From the NCBI GenBank assembly GCA_019059635.1, contig JAGVRJ010000009.1:839001-903000 (forward strand): a stretch of DNA of 64,000 nt, read 5' to 3'. Below are positions 10,336-21,861 of the stretch, in pieces. The notes beneath the pieces are model-generated. The model was not told the DNA's origin, made no database searches, and saw only the letters and a program-made list of their open reading frames with translations. A program made the position numbers and the translations under genes. The stretch comes from Proales similis. Taxonomy: Eukaryota > Rotifera > Eurotatoria > Ploima > Proalidae. Position 1 is the stretch's first letter, and every line of letters begins with the position of its first letter.

Positions 10336-13300
10336 TCACATCAGGTTGACATTGTTTTTCTCTAGCAATCCAAAATCATTCTCGTCACCGACTCTTTTCT
10401 GGTGGTCTTGCTTAAGAACTTCGACGAACTTTTCACGCTCTTGGAAATTGTTTGCTTGAATGTTCTTTGCCACAGCGAGCTTAGACCTCTCGTTGAGCGG
10501 CTCCTGGTGAGCATATGGCGACTCTTTAGTTCCATGCAACAATAGAGTCCATTCAAGCAAATCACCGGTGGTCAATTCATCATCACTGTCATTCTCGAAC
10601 AGGACCTCGAGCTTCCATTCGCCCGCTGCTCTCTCGCCCCATGCGTGTGTGGTCATAAATGGCCACTTGTTGAATCCATGCTCTGAGTCAGTGTCCAAAG
10701 GACGCTTGCTCAGCAAAAGCGATTTGGTGCCAAGTGGCGAAGTCAAGTACATTATTGTGTTGCCTCGCCTGCTTGTTTTCAGACTGATGAAAGCCTGAAC
10801 GTGTTCGAGAAATTTGACTTCATTCGGCTGACCAGCGCACGAATCTGTCTCGATTTTCAGAGTCAAATTGCCACGCGGCGGGATCGGGCTATTGAATTGT
10901 TCGTTCAGAGTCAGAGACGCATTTTGCTGAAAAAAGAACAATTTACTCACTGCTGTCTCTTGATGCTGCCAGCCTCGCAGTGAGATCGGGCAGGAAGTGG
11001 TTTCCACACGAGCGCCGTACGAACCATCTCACCAGCATCGAGGACACCATAGCCGAATAGATGGTTGAATTCTAGGCCGGCGCCGTTGATCTTCCATAAA
11101 TGCTTGCCGTTCGGATCGTAGAGCTGGTTTCGTTTGGCTGTCAGGACAGTCAAATGCTGAAGGTCACGCCATGTCAGATTTTTGTTTGCCTCAAGAGTAA
11201 GAGCAAACACACCGGCTGCCTCGGGCGCCGCAGCTGAGGTGCCTGAGTGACGTAGGGTGCATTGGCCGTAGAGGTCAGTGGTAGCAACTCCAGCCTCTGG
11301 ATCGGAAGATCGTCCATTGCTGAACGTAGAGGCTAGTGTCGACGAGCAGGACTCATCATAGAGGGCGGTTCTGCCGTCGTTTATTGCTGAATTGATTGAA
11401 ATCGTCCACATACTGGCCGCGTAGCCGTCACAGTTACAGTCGTCATTATCGCCGCCGTCGCCTGAAGCCCAAACATAAATGCTGCCCAGCCCATTGCGTC
11501 CCTCGTTTATTCCACGCACCAGAGCTCTCATGGTCGCATGTCTTGGACCGTCAACCGTCTTGCCATCATCGGTCGGACCCCACGAGGCACTGTATATGTC
11601 GATCTTGTTCGGCTCATGGCCCATTGAGTTGGCCTCGATCAAATCAGTCATGTACGGCTGGTCAAGCATTCTCAATCCGGCTATTTTGGAGCCATACGCA
11701 ACGCCGACGCCACAGATGTTATTGTCGCGTGCTGCGGCGATTTCGCCTGCACAGCGGGTACCATGACTGATGCACACACGAAATTACTAGAAATTATCTA
11801 AAATCCAGATGTTCAAGTGCTTACTCACCTATTGAACCAGTCGTCGGTGTATCGTGGGTATGGAAATGGATCATTGCTGCTGAAATCGTAGCTGGCCTCG
11901 TGGTTCTTGATAACACATGGGCAAGATTAGCGATAAGAAAAAGCAGAGTGCAATGTTCTCGATGCTTACAAAGTTGTTCATGAGATCTGGATGAGTGTAG
12001 TCAACACCGTCATCCATGATGGCTGTGGTCACATTTTTGCCCGTAAATCCCATTGCCCAGGCCTCTTCAACGTTCAAGTCTAGCTTTGGCTTGCCACTTG
12101 CCTGACCGGTATTGCGCTAGGCAGTTGACACAAAACAATCAAGAAAAAAATCAAGTGGGCTGAGGGCAAAGAACATCACTTACCAAGTACCATTGATGCT
12201 TGAAGTATGGATCCTGCGGTGGCTGGTAGCTCGGATATTTCTTCTGAAGTTCTTCTACAGAGCGATAGCCCCTTTTGACGCGCCTGTAGCCATACTGCTG
12301 TTCAATATGCCTGACGCTCTCCTCCTTGGCAAGTATGCTTTTGTGAACCGAGGTGTCTCGTCTTGTGCGCAAGTGAGGGCTTCGCTTGTGCACGAAATGA
12401 TAGTGCCTCTTTGAAGCTAGGACCTGAAATGAACCAATTTATTATTTAGGATACAAGTTCCATGAGCCGGGGGTGGAATTTAAGGGTGGGCGTTGTCGAT
12501 GTGATGTGCGCATACAGACTGGTTTCAATTAGAGGGGCCAGCAAGTTGATAGGATGCTCAAGAATTGAAAACATTTAACGCAGTATTGCGTATTTAGTTG
12601 AGCAAAAATCAAAAGAGAAATATAAAAGTGGCGTAAAATTTCAAATAGAGTAAATAGACACCCAAAAAGAGACAATGTATAGACTTGTGGCCCAAATACT
12701 CGAATCGAACGAGACCGTCCGGATCAGACGAGATTTGTCTGATCTGACTGTGTATGGTACTATGGAGACCGCAATTTTGATCCTAGTCACAATTCTATTC
12801 TTCATGAACCTGCTCTTTCAATCGGCGATTATCTATCATTTGATAAAAACAGGCAAGTTCCAGCAGTCGGTAATCTACGAGCTCTTGCTAGTTCTCATGC
12901 TCAACTTCATGCCCTATTCAATATCTGAATATGTGTCAATGTTCGAGGGCTCTCTCATTCAGTTGGCGGCCAACGTTTGGAAAGCAAGTGATGCAATGTG
13001 CCAGATTCAATACTTTTTCGTGTTTACCACCAGCATAGTGGAGCTCATGGTCCTCATGATTTTATGGCTGGTGCTACTTTCTCAGAGAAATTTGGCTAAA
13101 TTCAATTTTCTTATGGCCGACTTTGACCCGTCGAACACACCGATGCCGATCGGCATGGCCAATCCGATAGTCGCCTCGCCGGATTCCAATGTGTCTGCAG
13201 TTCTAAGCCGCAGGTCAGTCTTCAACGTTCGTCGCATTATCATGGTTTGCTGGGCCTCGTTACTGCTTATTCCGAGCATTATAATTGCCACACACGCTCA

Positions 13301-14080
13301 TGTGTTCGACTACATGACTCATCCCGCTTGCTACATAGAGCTGACTGGCTCGTCCGGATTCATGCTTTTCACTCTCTCGTTCTTGGGCACATGCGCAATG
13401 CCCATGATCTACTGGATCCTGTGCTTCTCAACTCTTCTCGGCCCTATGTTCGGCGGCTCTTTGGACCCGACAGGCTCACAACTAGATCAAAATCAAAAGC
13501 GAATTCTAATCTACATTAAAGTGGCGTCAGTTCTAATCGTCTTTGACGACATCTTGGTGCATCTTAACATAGCAGGTCGCTATCAGGAAGATGCTATATT
13601 ATTCGAGATGGCCAAGCTCGCCGGCTTCGTGGGCATATTTTTCGTCTCGGCGCTTCTTTTCCTTGTCTTGGGCATACACAAGGATCTTTTGTGGCTGCCC
13701 ATAAGAACAAGAGCCAGAGGCTAGACAGAATTTTTCGAAGCTTTTCGAATTGCAGATGTAACGTAATTCAATGTAGAATAAAAGTGACTGATAGACCCTT
13801 TGACTTTTCAATGCGCCAAGAAGAAGAGAAGTGAACAAAGAATACGGGGAAGAGATAGATGCTCGGGATGGCGTATAGAAATTTGACTTACCGGACCGAT
13901 GTTGGCGAAACCATTTCGGGCAGCGATTTCGTCGGCCAGCTGGCGCTCAACGTCGTGCCCGAATTCGACCAGATATGAGTTGGTGAGGATCTTATTGCAT
14001 TTTATGCTCGCAATTCCAAACACAATTAAGAAGAATATGATTTCAAGTCCATTAAATCCCCGAATGTTCGAGAGATTCAT
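10336..14080 (-). CDS. PCSK2: Proprotein convertase 2 (subtilisin-like prohormone convertase)
   Basis: Ca2+-dependent serine protease that cuts prohormones and neuropeptide precursors at dibasic sites in dense-core vesicles. Exons: 13892-14080, 12184-12423, 11970-12116, 11829-11905, 10951-11766 and 10336-10888; 673 residues, all phases consistent. In order: signal peptide with hydrophobic core (residues ~12-26), inhibitory prodomain ending at RVKR (about 111-114), catalytic domain with Asp178 (IMDDG), His219 (SHGTRC) and Ser395 (HSGTSAAAPEA), then a P domain. The oxyanion-hole residue is Asp321 (ASGDGG). This Asp, in place of the Asn of other convertases, is diagnostic of PC2, so the enzyme probably needs the 7B2 chaperone. 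The last intron (62 bases, 10889-10950) was placed by gap-free alignment with human PC2. Intron 1 (12424-13891) contains a complete gene on the opposite strand. Invertebrate orthologues are egl-3 and amontillado. Confidence 0.96.
12621..12628 (+). promoter_or_regulatory. TATA box of the nested receptor-like gene
   Basis: TATAAAAG lies 54 bases upstream of the ATG at 12675, inside PCSK2 intron 1. A start about 30 bases downstream would leave a leader of only ~25 bases. This suggests the nested gene has its own core promoter. Confidence 0.55.
12675..13724 (+). CDS. Divergent seven-helix receptor-like protein 3, nested in PCSK2 intron 1
   Basis: 349-residue single-exon paralogue of the genes at 7224, 8963 and 15729. 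It lies entirely within the first coding intron of PCSK2 and is transcribed the opposite way. Landmarks: acidic residue in helix 2 (SEYVS), Cys109 before helix 3, SQR at 136-138 in the DRY position, Cys219 in loop 2, FGG-x-x-DP after helix 5, and FEMAKLAGF opening helix 7. NET near residue 12 is a possible glycosylation site. AATAAA at 13777-13782 gives it a poly(A) signal still inside the host intron, so with the TATA box at 12621 it is a complete transcription unit. The third intracellular stretch carries RRSVFNVRR, basic as in G-protein-coupling loops. Ligand and coupling are unknown. Confidence 0.86.
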   Translation: MYRLVAQILESNETVRIRRDLSDLTVYGTMETAILILVTILFFMNLLFQSAIIYHLIKTGKFQQSVIYELLLVLMLNFMPYSISEYVSMFEGSLIQLAANVWKASDAMCQIQYFFVFTTSIVELMVLMILWLVLLSQRNLAKFNFLMADFDPSNTPMPIGMANPIVASPDSNVSAVLSRRSVFNVRRIIMVCWASLLLIPSIIIATHAHVFDYMTHPACYIELTGSSGFMLFTLSFLGTCAMPMIYWILCFSTLLGPMFGGSLDPTGSQLDQNQKRILIYIKVASVLIVFDDILVHLNIAGRYQEDAILFEMAKLAGFVGIFFVSALLFLVLGIHKDLLWLPIRTRARG

Positions 14081-15728
14081 ATTCTCTAAAGCAAAGGTTT
14101 AGGCGATAAGAGAATAAAAGAGATAAAATGCCTTCAGATTTGAGCTAAGCTTGCCCATAGGCTTGCAAGACAAACGCAGCCAGAGTGCTTCTACTTCCTT
14201 TGGTCTGAAAAGATGAAAAACGCAATTTCTTCTCAATAGCGAAGCGGGCCGCAAAAACAAGAATTGCTGCGATGGCTTCAGCGGCACTGAGCTGATGTTG
14301 GGTTATAATCTCATGTCCCTGAGGAAACGCTCGAATGATATGCTCGCCAATGAGGTAGAAGGATTAGCTAGATGTGGCATAATGCTCTTGCGACGTTCAA
14401 TTAGTCGATGATAAACCTTGCACGGTGAAATGCATAGACAGAAAATGGTCATAAGCGCCTATACATAACGCTTGAAAAGCAGAATAAATTGCAAAAATAT
14501 CGATTTTTGCCGATTTTAGAGATGGCTGCGACATTCGCTAATTCATTTGCTGCTTCCGATCCGATTTCATATTCATAATTGAAAGTTGGGCGTTCGCTTT
14601 CAGTCAGGGCATAGCCTTGTCTTTATTGTCGCCGTCATTTGCGATACGGTCCGCCCTCTTCATATCCATTTGTTTTATTAATACTTGGCGCCGTCGCTGC
14701 CGTCACTCGACACCAATCCACACAGCTTTGCTGGCGTGTTTCGATTATGCTCTTGGACGCAACCAGAAATTATTATGCTAAGTTGCTCAGTTTCCGCTAT
14801 TTGTCCCGTTTTTCGTTTCATTTCATAAAGTCTGCGAATCATTTGTTGTCATGCATGCCGGAATGGCTGCGTTTAAGCCAAGATTCAAGAGACAAAGAAC
14901 CAGAAGAAGAAGAAGATGGCTTCCGTATTGAAATCTCATTAAACATCGAGATTCAGACCGGTTGCGGCAACGCTTACGCAAGCAACTAAAAGCGTGCGAT
15001 TTGCTTAATTTTCATCAACGGTCGTAAGCAAAATATTTCCAAGGACTCTGCACGACATTTTTCCTGACAAGCTGTCGTGTAAAGAGCGGAAATAAGCAGA
15101 AATTTTTCGTTTTAATTCAGCTGACGTGCCTCAAGGGCACTCGATTAATTGGGACCAATAGAAACGAATTGACTTTGTTGAAAGATTAGACAAGCGAGCT
15201 AATTTCTTGTTCTTGTTCAGAAAACTAATCTCTTGAATTATATGACGATTTAAATGGTAATTTGACCAAGAAAACTCTCTTGAGCTAAGGGGGAGCTGAT
15301 TTTCGGAGATTTATGAAAATAGAAGCCCTGAACAGTTGATTTTGATTGTCATTTGATTGTCATTTCCAAGTCAGAAAATAGAGGAAAACGAAGACTTTTG
15401 CCGTTTGTCTGGATCCAATTTTAATCGAAACCTGAAAATGCCCGTTTATCTCCTTGAAATTCGGTTTCCTACTCCTCCTCCTCCTTCGGCGGCTCGCTTT
15501 TCTTCACTCTTGATTTTTTACAGTCCTCATCTCATTCACAGATGTTTTCAATTAGTGTCTGATATATGAAATTTCGGCGTCAAAAATAACCGTTCGTACC
15601 GGAAAAATTAAAATAGAAGCGCAACGGTCCTAAATTGGGTTGAGAGACTCTGTTCAAAATAGCGCCATTGCTTCTTGTTGATTCAGAGAGAGAGACAGGT
15701 AGAAAGTTTTTAGTATTTACTGTGCCCA
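14081..15728. other. Spacer between PCSK2 and receptor-like gene 4
   Basis: Should contain the PCSK2 promoter (minus strand) and the promoter of the gene at 15729 (plus strand), a divergent arrangement. I saw no clear TATA box for either. A 116-codon open frame at 14639 lacks an ATG start and any domain, so I do not annotate it. Confidence 0.5.
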
Positions 15729-16700
15729 ATGGATTACCGTCAACTGCCCACCGACAATACAGCAGGAAACTTTTTCGCGATAACGATTATAGGCGTCGAG
15801 GCCCTAACTCTGCTATCGCTTGCCTTTTCGATATTTTCAATTCTGCTCAATCGCAAGAACAAAAAGTCAGCCGTCTACGAGCTTTTGATTTATTTGTTTG
15901 CCAACAGCATTCTCCGAAGTTTCTTTGACACAGTCAATCTATTCGGCAATGACAAGTTCATCTCGTCGCTCTTTCATTTATCAACATCAAAGTCGTTCTG
16001 TCGTTTCGAAGTCGGCCAGCGGCTATTTTACGGAATAATGGAATTTTTCATTCTAACCACGATATGGCTGTGCATGATTTCGCAAAGAAAACTGGCTCCG
16101 TTTAAATTTCTCTTCTCTGACTACGAGTCAGGCTTGCTGTCAATGAGAAATCCGGTGGCCAATTCAAATGAGGAACTGGCCAACTCGACTCAAGAGCTCT
16201 ACACGCCGTACACGAACAGTCCGTTGCTGAACAAGCGGCGAGTTTTTCTCCTCTTCTCTTCCGTGGGATTTTTGGCCGTTTCTACAATTTATGGAATGAT
16301 AACCGGTGGACCCGATTTGTTCGAAGGCAGATGCACTTTGGCCGCAGCTCCGGCTGGACCTAAAAGCGCCGCTATCATGATTGTCATTTCACTCTTAATA
16401 TTTTTTTCCTTCGCTTTTCTCGGCTCGTTCAGTGTTGCAATGAGCACATTCTTCTACAAAACGTTTGGCGGCGAATTAGACCCGGCAAGAGAGTCGCTCA
16501 GTATCGAGGACAAGAGTCTTTGCAAACTGATCAAGTTCATCAGTCTAATAACTGTGTTCAGCGAGCTGTTTACCGGCATTGGTTGGGTATTCTCGCGCGC
16601 ATTCAGCACTAATTTGTATGAGTTTATTGAGCTGATCGGCTTCGTTTGTCAACTTGTCAACCCGATACTTTACATTCTTCATGAGCGCAAAGGAATCTAG
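15729..16700 (+). CDS. Divergent seven-helix receptor-like protein 4 (single exon)
   Basis: 323 residues, no intron, the shortest of the four paralogues. Landmarks: acidic residue in helix 2 (FDTVN), Cys91 before helix 3, SQR at 118-120, Cys202 in loop 2, FGG-x-x-DP after helix 5, YEFIELIGF opening helix 7. Its last helix ends NPILY (residues 311-315), which is the class-A GPCR NPxxY motif, and it has almost no cytoplasmic tail after that. This is the best single piece of evidence that the whole family descends from rhodopsin-type receptors, since the other three have lost NPxxY. AATAAA at 16792-16797 is a likely poly(A) signal. No TATA box was found near the start. Confidence 0.85.
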   Translation: MDYRQLPTDNTAGNFFAITIIGVEALTLLSLAFSIFSILLNRKNKKSAVYELLIYLFANSILRSFFDTVNLFGNDKFISSLFHLSTSKSFCRFEVGQRLFYGIMEFFILTTIWLCMISQRKLAPFKFLFSDYESGLLSMRNPVANSNEELANSTQELYTPYTNSPLLNKRRVFLLFSSVGFLAVSTIYGMITGGPDLFEGRCTLAAAPAGPKSAAIMIVISLLIFFSFAFLGSFSVAMSTFFYKTFGGELDPARESLSIEDKSLCKLIKFISLITVFSELFTGIGWVFSRAFSTNLYEFIELIGFVCQLVNPILYILHERKGI

Positions 16701-18623
16701 AAATTCGTTTCTCATTTCAAATGACCCCTTAAAGTAACCACGAGTCGGATTCAAAATAATGGACTCGGACGAAAAAACTTTTAAAGCAAACAATAAATGC
16801 GGAAAAAAACGTTCACTCTCTTGTTCAGTTGAGTAGAGGGGAATATATGACGAAAGCGTGTTGAGGGAGAAAAAGCGAAAAAAAAAAACAGAAGGTGAAA
16901 GAAAATATAAAATTGATGCAAACTATTTGTTATCGTCCTAATTAGAGACGGTATCTTGAGAGATTGGCGCAAAGCAGCTTTAATCTGTGAACCTACGGTT
17001 CATGAACAAACACTTATGGCCAGTAATTGAAGTTATATAACAAAGGCCGAATGCTTAGCGATCAGATTCGATCCAGAGTTGAATTCCGACTGAGAGCCAA
17101 GAGAGCAGCCGCGAATCACAAAGCGAGCGCAAACGAGCCTCATTGAGAGACTGTGTGAGTGAGGGAGTGGGTGAATTTAGCCTAAGATAGATATTTGCAG
17201 TCTTATATATATTCGTACACAGTATATGAAGCAGAGCTTAAACGCTTCATACAATTCAAGTGAAATCTGGCGTAATGCTTTCTAAATCGGGGAATAATCA
17301 TCGATATTCGGAGCAAAAAATCTCTCCTATCTAGCACTCATCCATGCGCCCACCTATTCGCTCAGTGGCGCACTCGGCGGCTCACTCAAGCCCGCCCGCC
17401 CGCACGCCCACATATCCTACCGACCAAGTAGGCAATCGACGGTGTGCTGCAAACCAGCCAAAGCGATTTGATCAGCATCGCCATTCGATCGCATGACGGC
17501 AACAAACAATTGCCATAATTAGATCTGGTGCTATCCAATTGGCGCCTAGACCTTAAGCCAAGCTTTGCTAATTTATGAACACCTAGCCCAGCCGGCATGC
17601 CTACCCGGCCACTGCCTAGGCAGGCGCTTCTCTTGGGCCTCCAATATAAATACAAACTCTGGGCGCGCGCGCGTGTGTGTGTGTGTGTTTGTGCGCATGA
17701 TGCAAACTGCGCAACTCTCAGCCGACATTATCATTGCCTCAAAAACTATTTTCCCAAGCGCCTGCATAATCCCTAAAGGTGCCTAAGGAACTTTGAATCG
17801 TCTTATATGAAGCCTTTGGCCGCTCAATTCCGATCAGATTCCAATTTAGAGATTTTCTCTACGAAATGAAAATTTGCCATTTTTTCAAATCTACCAATCT
17901 CGATCGAATACGCATCGAGTGGTCAAATATATGTCATTCAGTTTGCGATCAGTTTTTAGTACTCGACTTTCAAGGCCCGACTGGATGCGAATGGATTGAA
18001 GCATTATGATAAGTCATTTGAATTTATCTGATTAGGCTCTTACAGGCGTCTGCTCGTTTCCAGGCGAATCAAATCCAGCCAGCAAACAAACAAGCCAGCC
18101 AACAAAAAATAGATGAAGATAATGATGCAAAACGTCTTGCAATTGATTTTGAAAAACGCCGGGCCTACTCTGGCATAACAGCGCGCTGTTTTGTTGTTTT
18201 AACTCGCATCTAGCTGGCAAGCCGATGCCGTTTTCTTCAGTTGCTGCCGCTGCTGTATGATGCGAGCTGTTCCATATAAAGCTATGTTGATTACGCACGT
18301 TTAAATTGATAGCGTCTTATATATATATATTTTGCCGACAGGCGCTTGGGCTTCCAAATGCATGCTGTCTTGAGCGACCCGGCTTTTGTTAACAAAACCA
18401 TGTTCTTGCTCTTGCCGGCTTGTTTTCATTCGATTGCTCCTCAATTTGTGATTGGTTTTTCTTTTTTATTTCATGTCATTCAGATTTGAAAACAGCCCAA
18501 GCAACGCGATTCGAATTCAAAATCTTTAATCTTTAAAAAATGCATTTTTGTTTAGAGAGAACGTGCAGTTTAATTTAAAATATATAATAGTTATTAAGCA
18601 ACTCCTTCAATCAAGTTCTCATC
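16701..18623. other. Spacer upstream of the SAM-domain gene
   Basis: No supportable gene. Contains a GC/GT microsatellite (17663-17688) just after TATAAATA at 17645, a short TA run near 18321, and several TATA-like words too far from a start codon to assign. Confidence 0.5.
17663..17688. repeat. (GC)n/(GT)n microsatellite
   Basis: Alternating GCGCGCGC followed directly by GTGTGTGT. Such purine-pyrimidine alternation can adopt Z-DNA in principle. No gene overlaps it. Confidence 0.8.
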
Positions 18624-19211
18624 ATGTATCAATCAGAGGTCGAGCAGTGGCTATACTCAATCGGTCTGCCTCATTTGTATGACTATTTCGTCGAGGACGG
18701 TTTCACCACACTGGACGCTGTGCGCCGAATGAGACAGAGCGACATTGACGCCATAGTCGACCGTCAAGGCTACATGATTATCTTGAACGAGGAGATTGAC
18801 AGGCTTAATTACGGAGATAACTACAACAATTACAGTAGCTACGCTCAAAACGATCGAGCTGGCTCGTACGTTGAGCCAGATGTGTACGAGCCGCGAGAAT
18901 CGTTGCTCAGACGCTACGAGGGCGTGAATGTACCGGCGGTTGGTTTCGTGAGCAGCCATTTCGCTCGCCGGGCCAAGTCAAAGTGTAGAAAGAATCGAGC
19001 GGCGAGCGTGTTGGCTACTCGATCGTCAATGGAGAGATATGTGCCCAACAGCGCCTCAAACGCCTATGAAGCCCTTTTCGCCTCGAGACGAGCGGCCAGC
19101 GTCGCAGCAACTCAGGCCAGAGAGGCTGAGACATCGGCCGTTGTTGCTGCTCTTGAAGAGAGACAACGCCGACGAGAAGAAGAACGTCAGCGCCGAGCCC
19201 AAAGCGGTTAG
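18624..19211 (+). CDS. Small SAM-domain protein
   Basis: 195-residue single-exon protein. Residues ~5-60 fit a sterile alpha motif: VEQWLYSIGLPHLYDYF, then FTTLDAVRRMRQSDIDAIV, then a closing helix with ILNEEIDRL. SAM domains mediate protein-protein or RNA contacts. The middle is Tyr/Asn-rich (YGDNYNNYSSYAQ) and the C-terminal third is Ala/Arg-rich, ending in a very basic-acidic helix (EERQRRREEERQRRAQ) likely to form a coiled coil. The frame closes with TAG at 19209-19211. A weak donor (GTTAGT at 19208) overlaps the stop, so continuation into a further exon cannot be fully excluded. I do not recognise a specific orthologue. Confidence 0.65.
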   Translation: MYQSEVEQWLYSIGLPHLYDYFVEDGFTTLDAVRRMRQSDIDAIVDRQGYMIILNEEIDRLNYGDNYNNYSSYAQNDRAGSYVEPDVYEPRESLLRRYEGVNVPAVGFVSSHFARRAKSKCRKNRAASVLATRSSMERYVPNSASNAYEALFASRRAASVAATQAREAETSAVVAALEERQRRREEERQRRAQSG

Positions 19212-20970
19212 TCCTCAATTTTAAGCAATAATTCCCAGCCCGAGCTTTCGACTCCAACTTGTGCCAATTCTTTTTCATGCTCGTCTGCACTTTTTCTTAA
19301 TTGGATCAAAATCTGAAGCTTTCATTTGGCTACGTCAAACCAACTTAGTGCCCAAACCTGCCCTTCTCCTTCTGTTACAATGCTTCAGTTCTCTCCCCCC
19401 CCCCTCTCTTTCACCTTTTTTTTTTATTTTATTTTCTCTTTCGCTTTTCTGATATTATTAGCCAGCACGCATCTATTTGCCGAGACTAATCAGATATCAA
19501 TCGAATACTTATCGGCGTGTATCTGAAGCGAGAAGGAGTCGAGCTCATTAGGTATTAGATAAAAGCGATGAGTGCCCGATGAACTAAGCCAAATGGTCGG
19601 ATGCCCGTTCATGAAAGATTATTTGCAGGAAGTAATCGAGTTGTGCGCAGCGAAATCCGACGCTGGAAAATAACCGCAGTGCGATTAAGTGTGTTCAAGA
19701 CTCGGCTAGGTTACTACTCTAGCCATCGACTTTTAATCGCATTCGCATCTTTTTCAATCTGAGTCAAAGTGCACAAATCACCTAAGACGCACTTCTCCTC
19801 TCTCTCTCTCTTTTTCTCTCTAATGCTCCGACTGCTCTTAACATTGAAATTACTTCATGGCTGCGAAGAGCGGAATTATGTGCATTTGGATTGAATTGAG
19901 CGGCGAGCTAAGGATGCTGGTTTGCACTCGGCACGCGAATACCGGCTGTGGTTAATGAACAATTTGCCGAATATTATCTATTTTATAGCTAGCATCGAAC
20001 ACAATCTGCAATCGAATTGAGTATTGTATGCTAATGAACGCAGTTGAACCTTGTAGCAGCGGCGGCTTGAGTCGAAATCCGATCTAGCAAGCCAGTAGCA
20101 GAATGAGAAGACTTGAGAAGGCAAGCGATGCAACAAAGAGAGCGAGAGCTAGAGAGAGAGAGAGCGAATTGGAGAGATAGAATGAGAAAACCAAAGAGGC
20201 AGAGTGAGTCGATAAAAAGTGAGCAAGGCCTGAGTTGCTCTTTTTTCTCTTCTCGCTGGCATTCGCCGAGTGTTCACAGACACTCATACGCGGCCAGAAT
20301 GCGTCTTATATATCTCACAGTCTAGTGTCATAATCGATGATTGAAATATGCAAGATTAATCATTCCTATCGTGTTATTTAGCCTCTAATCGGTACAGTAA
20401 GGCATTGAATGTAAACAAGACGAGCAATGGTTAAATGTTAGCTGCTTATTGCGCAAGAAAAACCAAAAGAGCCTTGGATCGACGCCTTGAAAAAGGCCTG
20501 CATCCAACGATCGAAAATGCTCATTTACTCCGACTAGCAATTTCGAATCGGCCTCAATCACTCCCCTAATTTGGAGTTTGATTCTTATTGGCTCAAGGCC
20601 GATCGCTTTGCGATTCTCATCACTGTATCGTTCGGCTTAGTTGTGGCATAAAGGCGCATATTGAACAAGCGATGGCCGTTGCCGATCCGAACAACCAGCA
20701 ATAGAGCGCAATCATTATCCAAGCTTCATTATGAGCTGTTTTAGATCAAGATCTCAACCAAGGAGCTAGCGCAATGATAAAATATTATTTGCTAAAATAA
20801 TAAATCAGTATGAGCTCTGCTTTTATCAAGCAGCTTAGATCGCGCATCGAGATGCAGTTGCAGAAGAGGCATCAGCAATGGTGCCTGCTTTGCCAGTGGT
20901 GGCAGTGATGGCTGCAGCCAAGCGGCATCGCAGAGGCACACACACACTTAGGCAAAGCTTAGCGCATAAA
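19212..20970. other. Spacer with CT and GA runs
   Basis: No supportable gene. Polypyrimidine runs near 19395-19440 and 19797-19818 and a GA run near 20150-20170. Upstream part of the next gene's promoter region. Confidence 0.5.
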
Positions 20971-20978
20971 TATAAAAG
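20971..20978 (+). promoter_or_regulatory. Candidate TATA box for the gene at 21240
   Basis: TATAAAAG, the same octamer as at 12621. It is 269 bases upstream of the ATG, but a strong acceptor-like sequence (TTTTTCAATTTAG) ends two bases before that ATG, so a 5'-UTR intron could connect them. Inference from motif and context. Confidence 0.4.
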
Positions 20979-21239
20979 CTCGGTGCAGCGGTTCTCTCTA
21001 TTTTTAGTGCGAGCGAGTTATACGCTATGGTGTGTGTTTGTATGAAACAAAAGACGCGTCCGTTCTTGCACTAACTTACTAAACTGCTCTTAGCCTAAGT
21101 TTCTCTTCACTCTTCATTCACTGCTCGCCTTTTGATTCACTCACTTTCAATCGATTCAGTCTTAAATGAGCTCGTTTGAGCGCAAATAACATTGAGTTTT
21201 GCAACTTTCGGCTTATACTTTGCCTTTTTCAATTTAGCC

Positions 21240-21861
21240 ATGCATTTCGCGGACAGCGTTGACGTCAGCCCGAGCGAAATCTCCGACAAGAGCCGATTCC
21301 GTGAGCACTATTCGACCGAGGTGAGTGAGTGAGCGAGTTGAGCCAAGTCAACTAGCTCTCGAGCAATCGCAAGACAGCAGCTCTTAATTCTCTTAATTCT
21401 CTAGTACGTGTGGGTTGAAAAGAACCACATCACGGACGTGGGTGTCAAATATGACGGTATCGCTCGACGAGTCGACCACAAGCCCAGCCACTGGAGATGT
21501 GAGGATGAGATCGAGAGGGGAAAGTACGTTAATTGCAATTTTGCGCTCTATGATGATGGCAGCTAATTCTCAACATTGCAGAGAGTACAAGCGAATGAAC
21601 GATGAGTGCGCCGATAAAATTGCTGATAACCGCATGTCTATTGCTAGCTCACGCGATATTCTGGTTAACGAGGGCGGAATTGTTGACCGCATTCATCGAA
21701 TGGACGCCAAGACTGTAAGTAGACGAGCGAGTGCTCACCTTTCGAAACAATCGATAAGAAGGCAAATTTGCGCCATCTAGCTCAAAACTCGCTATGATCT
21801 GGACTCAATCAGACGAAACATGAACAACATCAGGTCAATGAGAGCGCAACTCTTCAAATAA
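21240..21861 (+). CDS. Small conserved-looking protein of unknown function, 137 residues
   Basis: Four exons, 21240-21320, 21405-21523, 21582-21714 and 21781-21861, with consistent phases and introns of 58-84 bases. The protein is hydrophilic, highly charged and without signal peptide or membrane span; it has Tyr/Trp-rich patches (EYVWVEKNH, HKPSHWRCEDE) and ends in a basic helix (RYDLDSIRRNMNNIRSMRAQ). I do not recognise the family. Short, charged, multi-exon proteins of this kind include sarcomere-associated proteins, but that is a guess. A second, phase-matched terminal exon lies downstream at 22121. The ATG is preceded at once by an AG acceptor-like tract, suggesting a 5'-UTR intron. Confidence 0.7.

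Noticed and set aside
14639-14989. 116-codon plus-strand frame
   Set aside because: Starts at TTG rather than ATG and matches nothing; lies in the PCSK2 upstream region.
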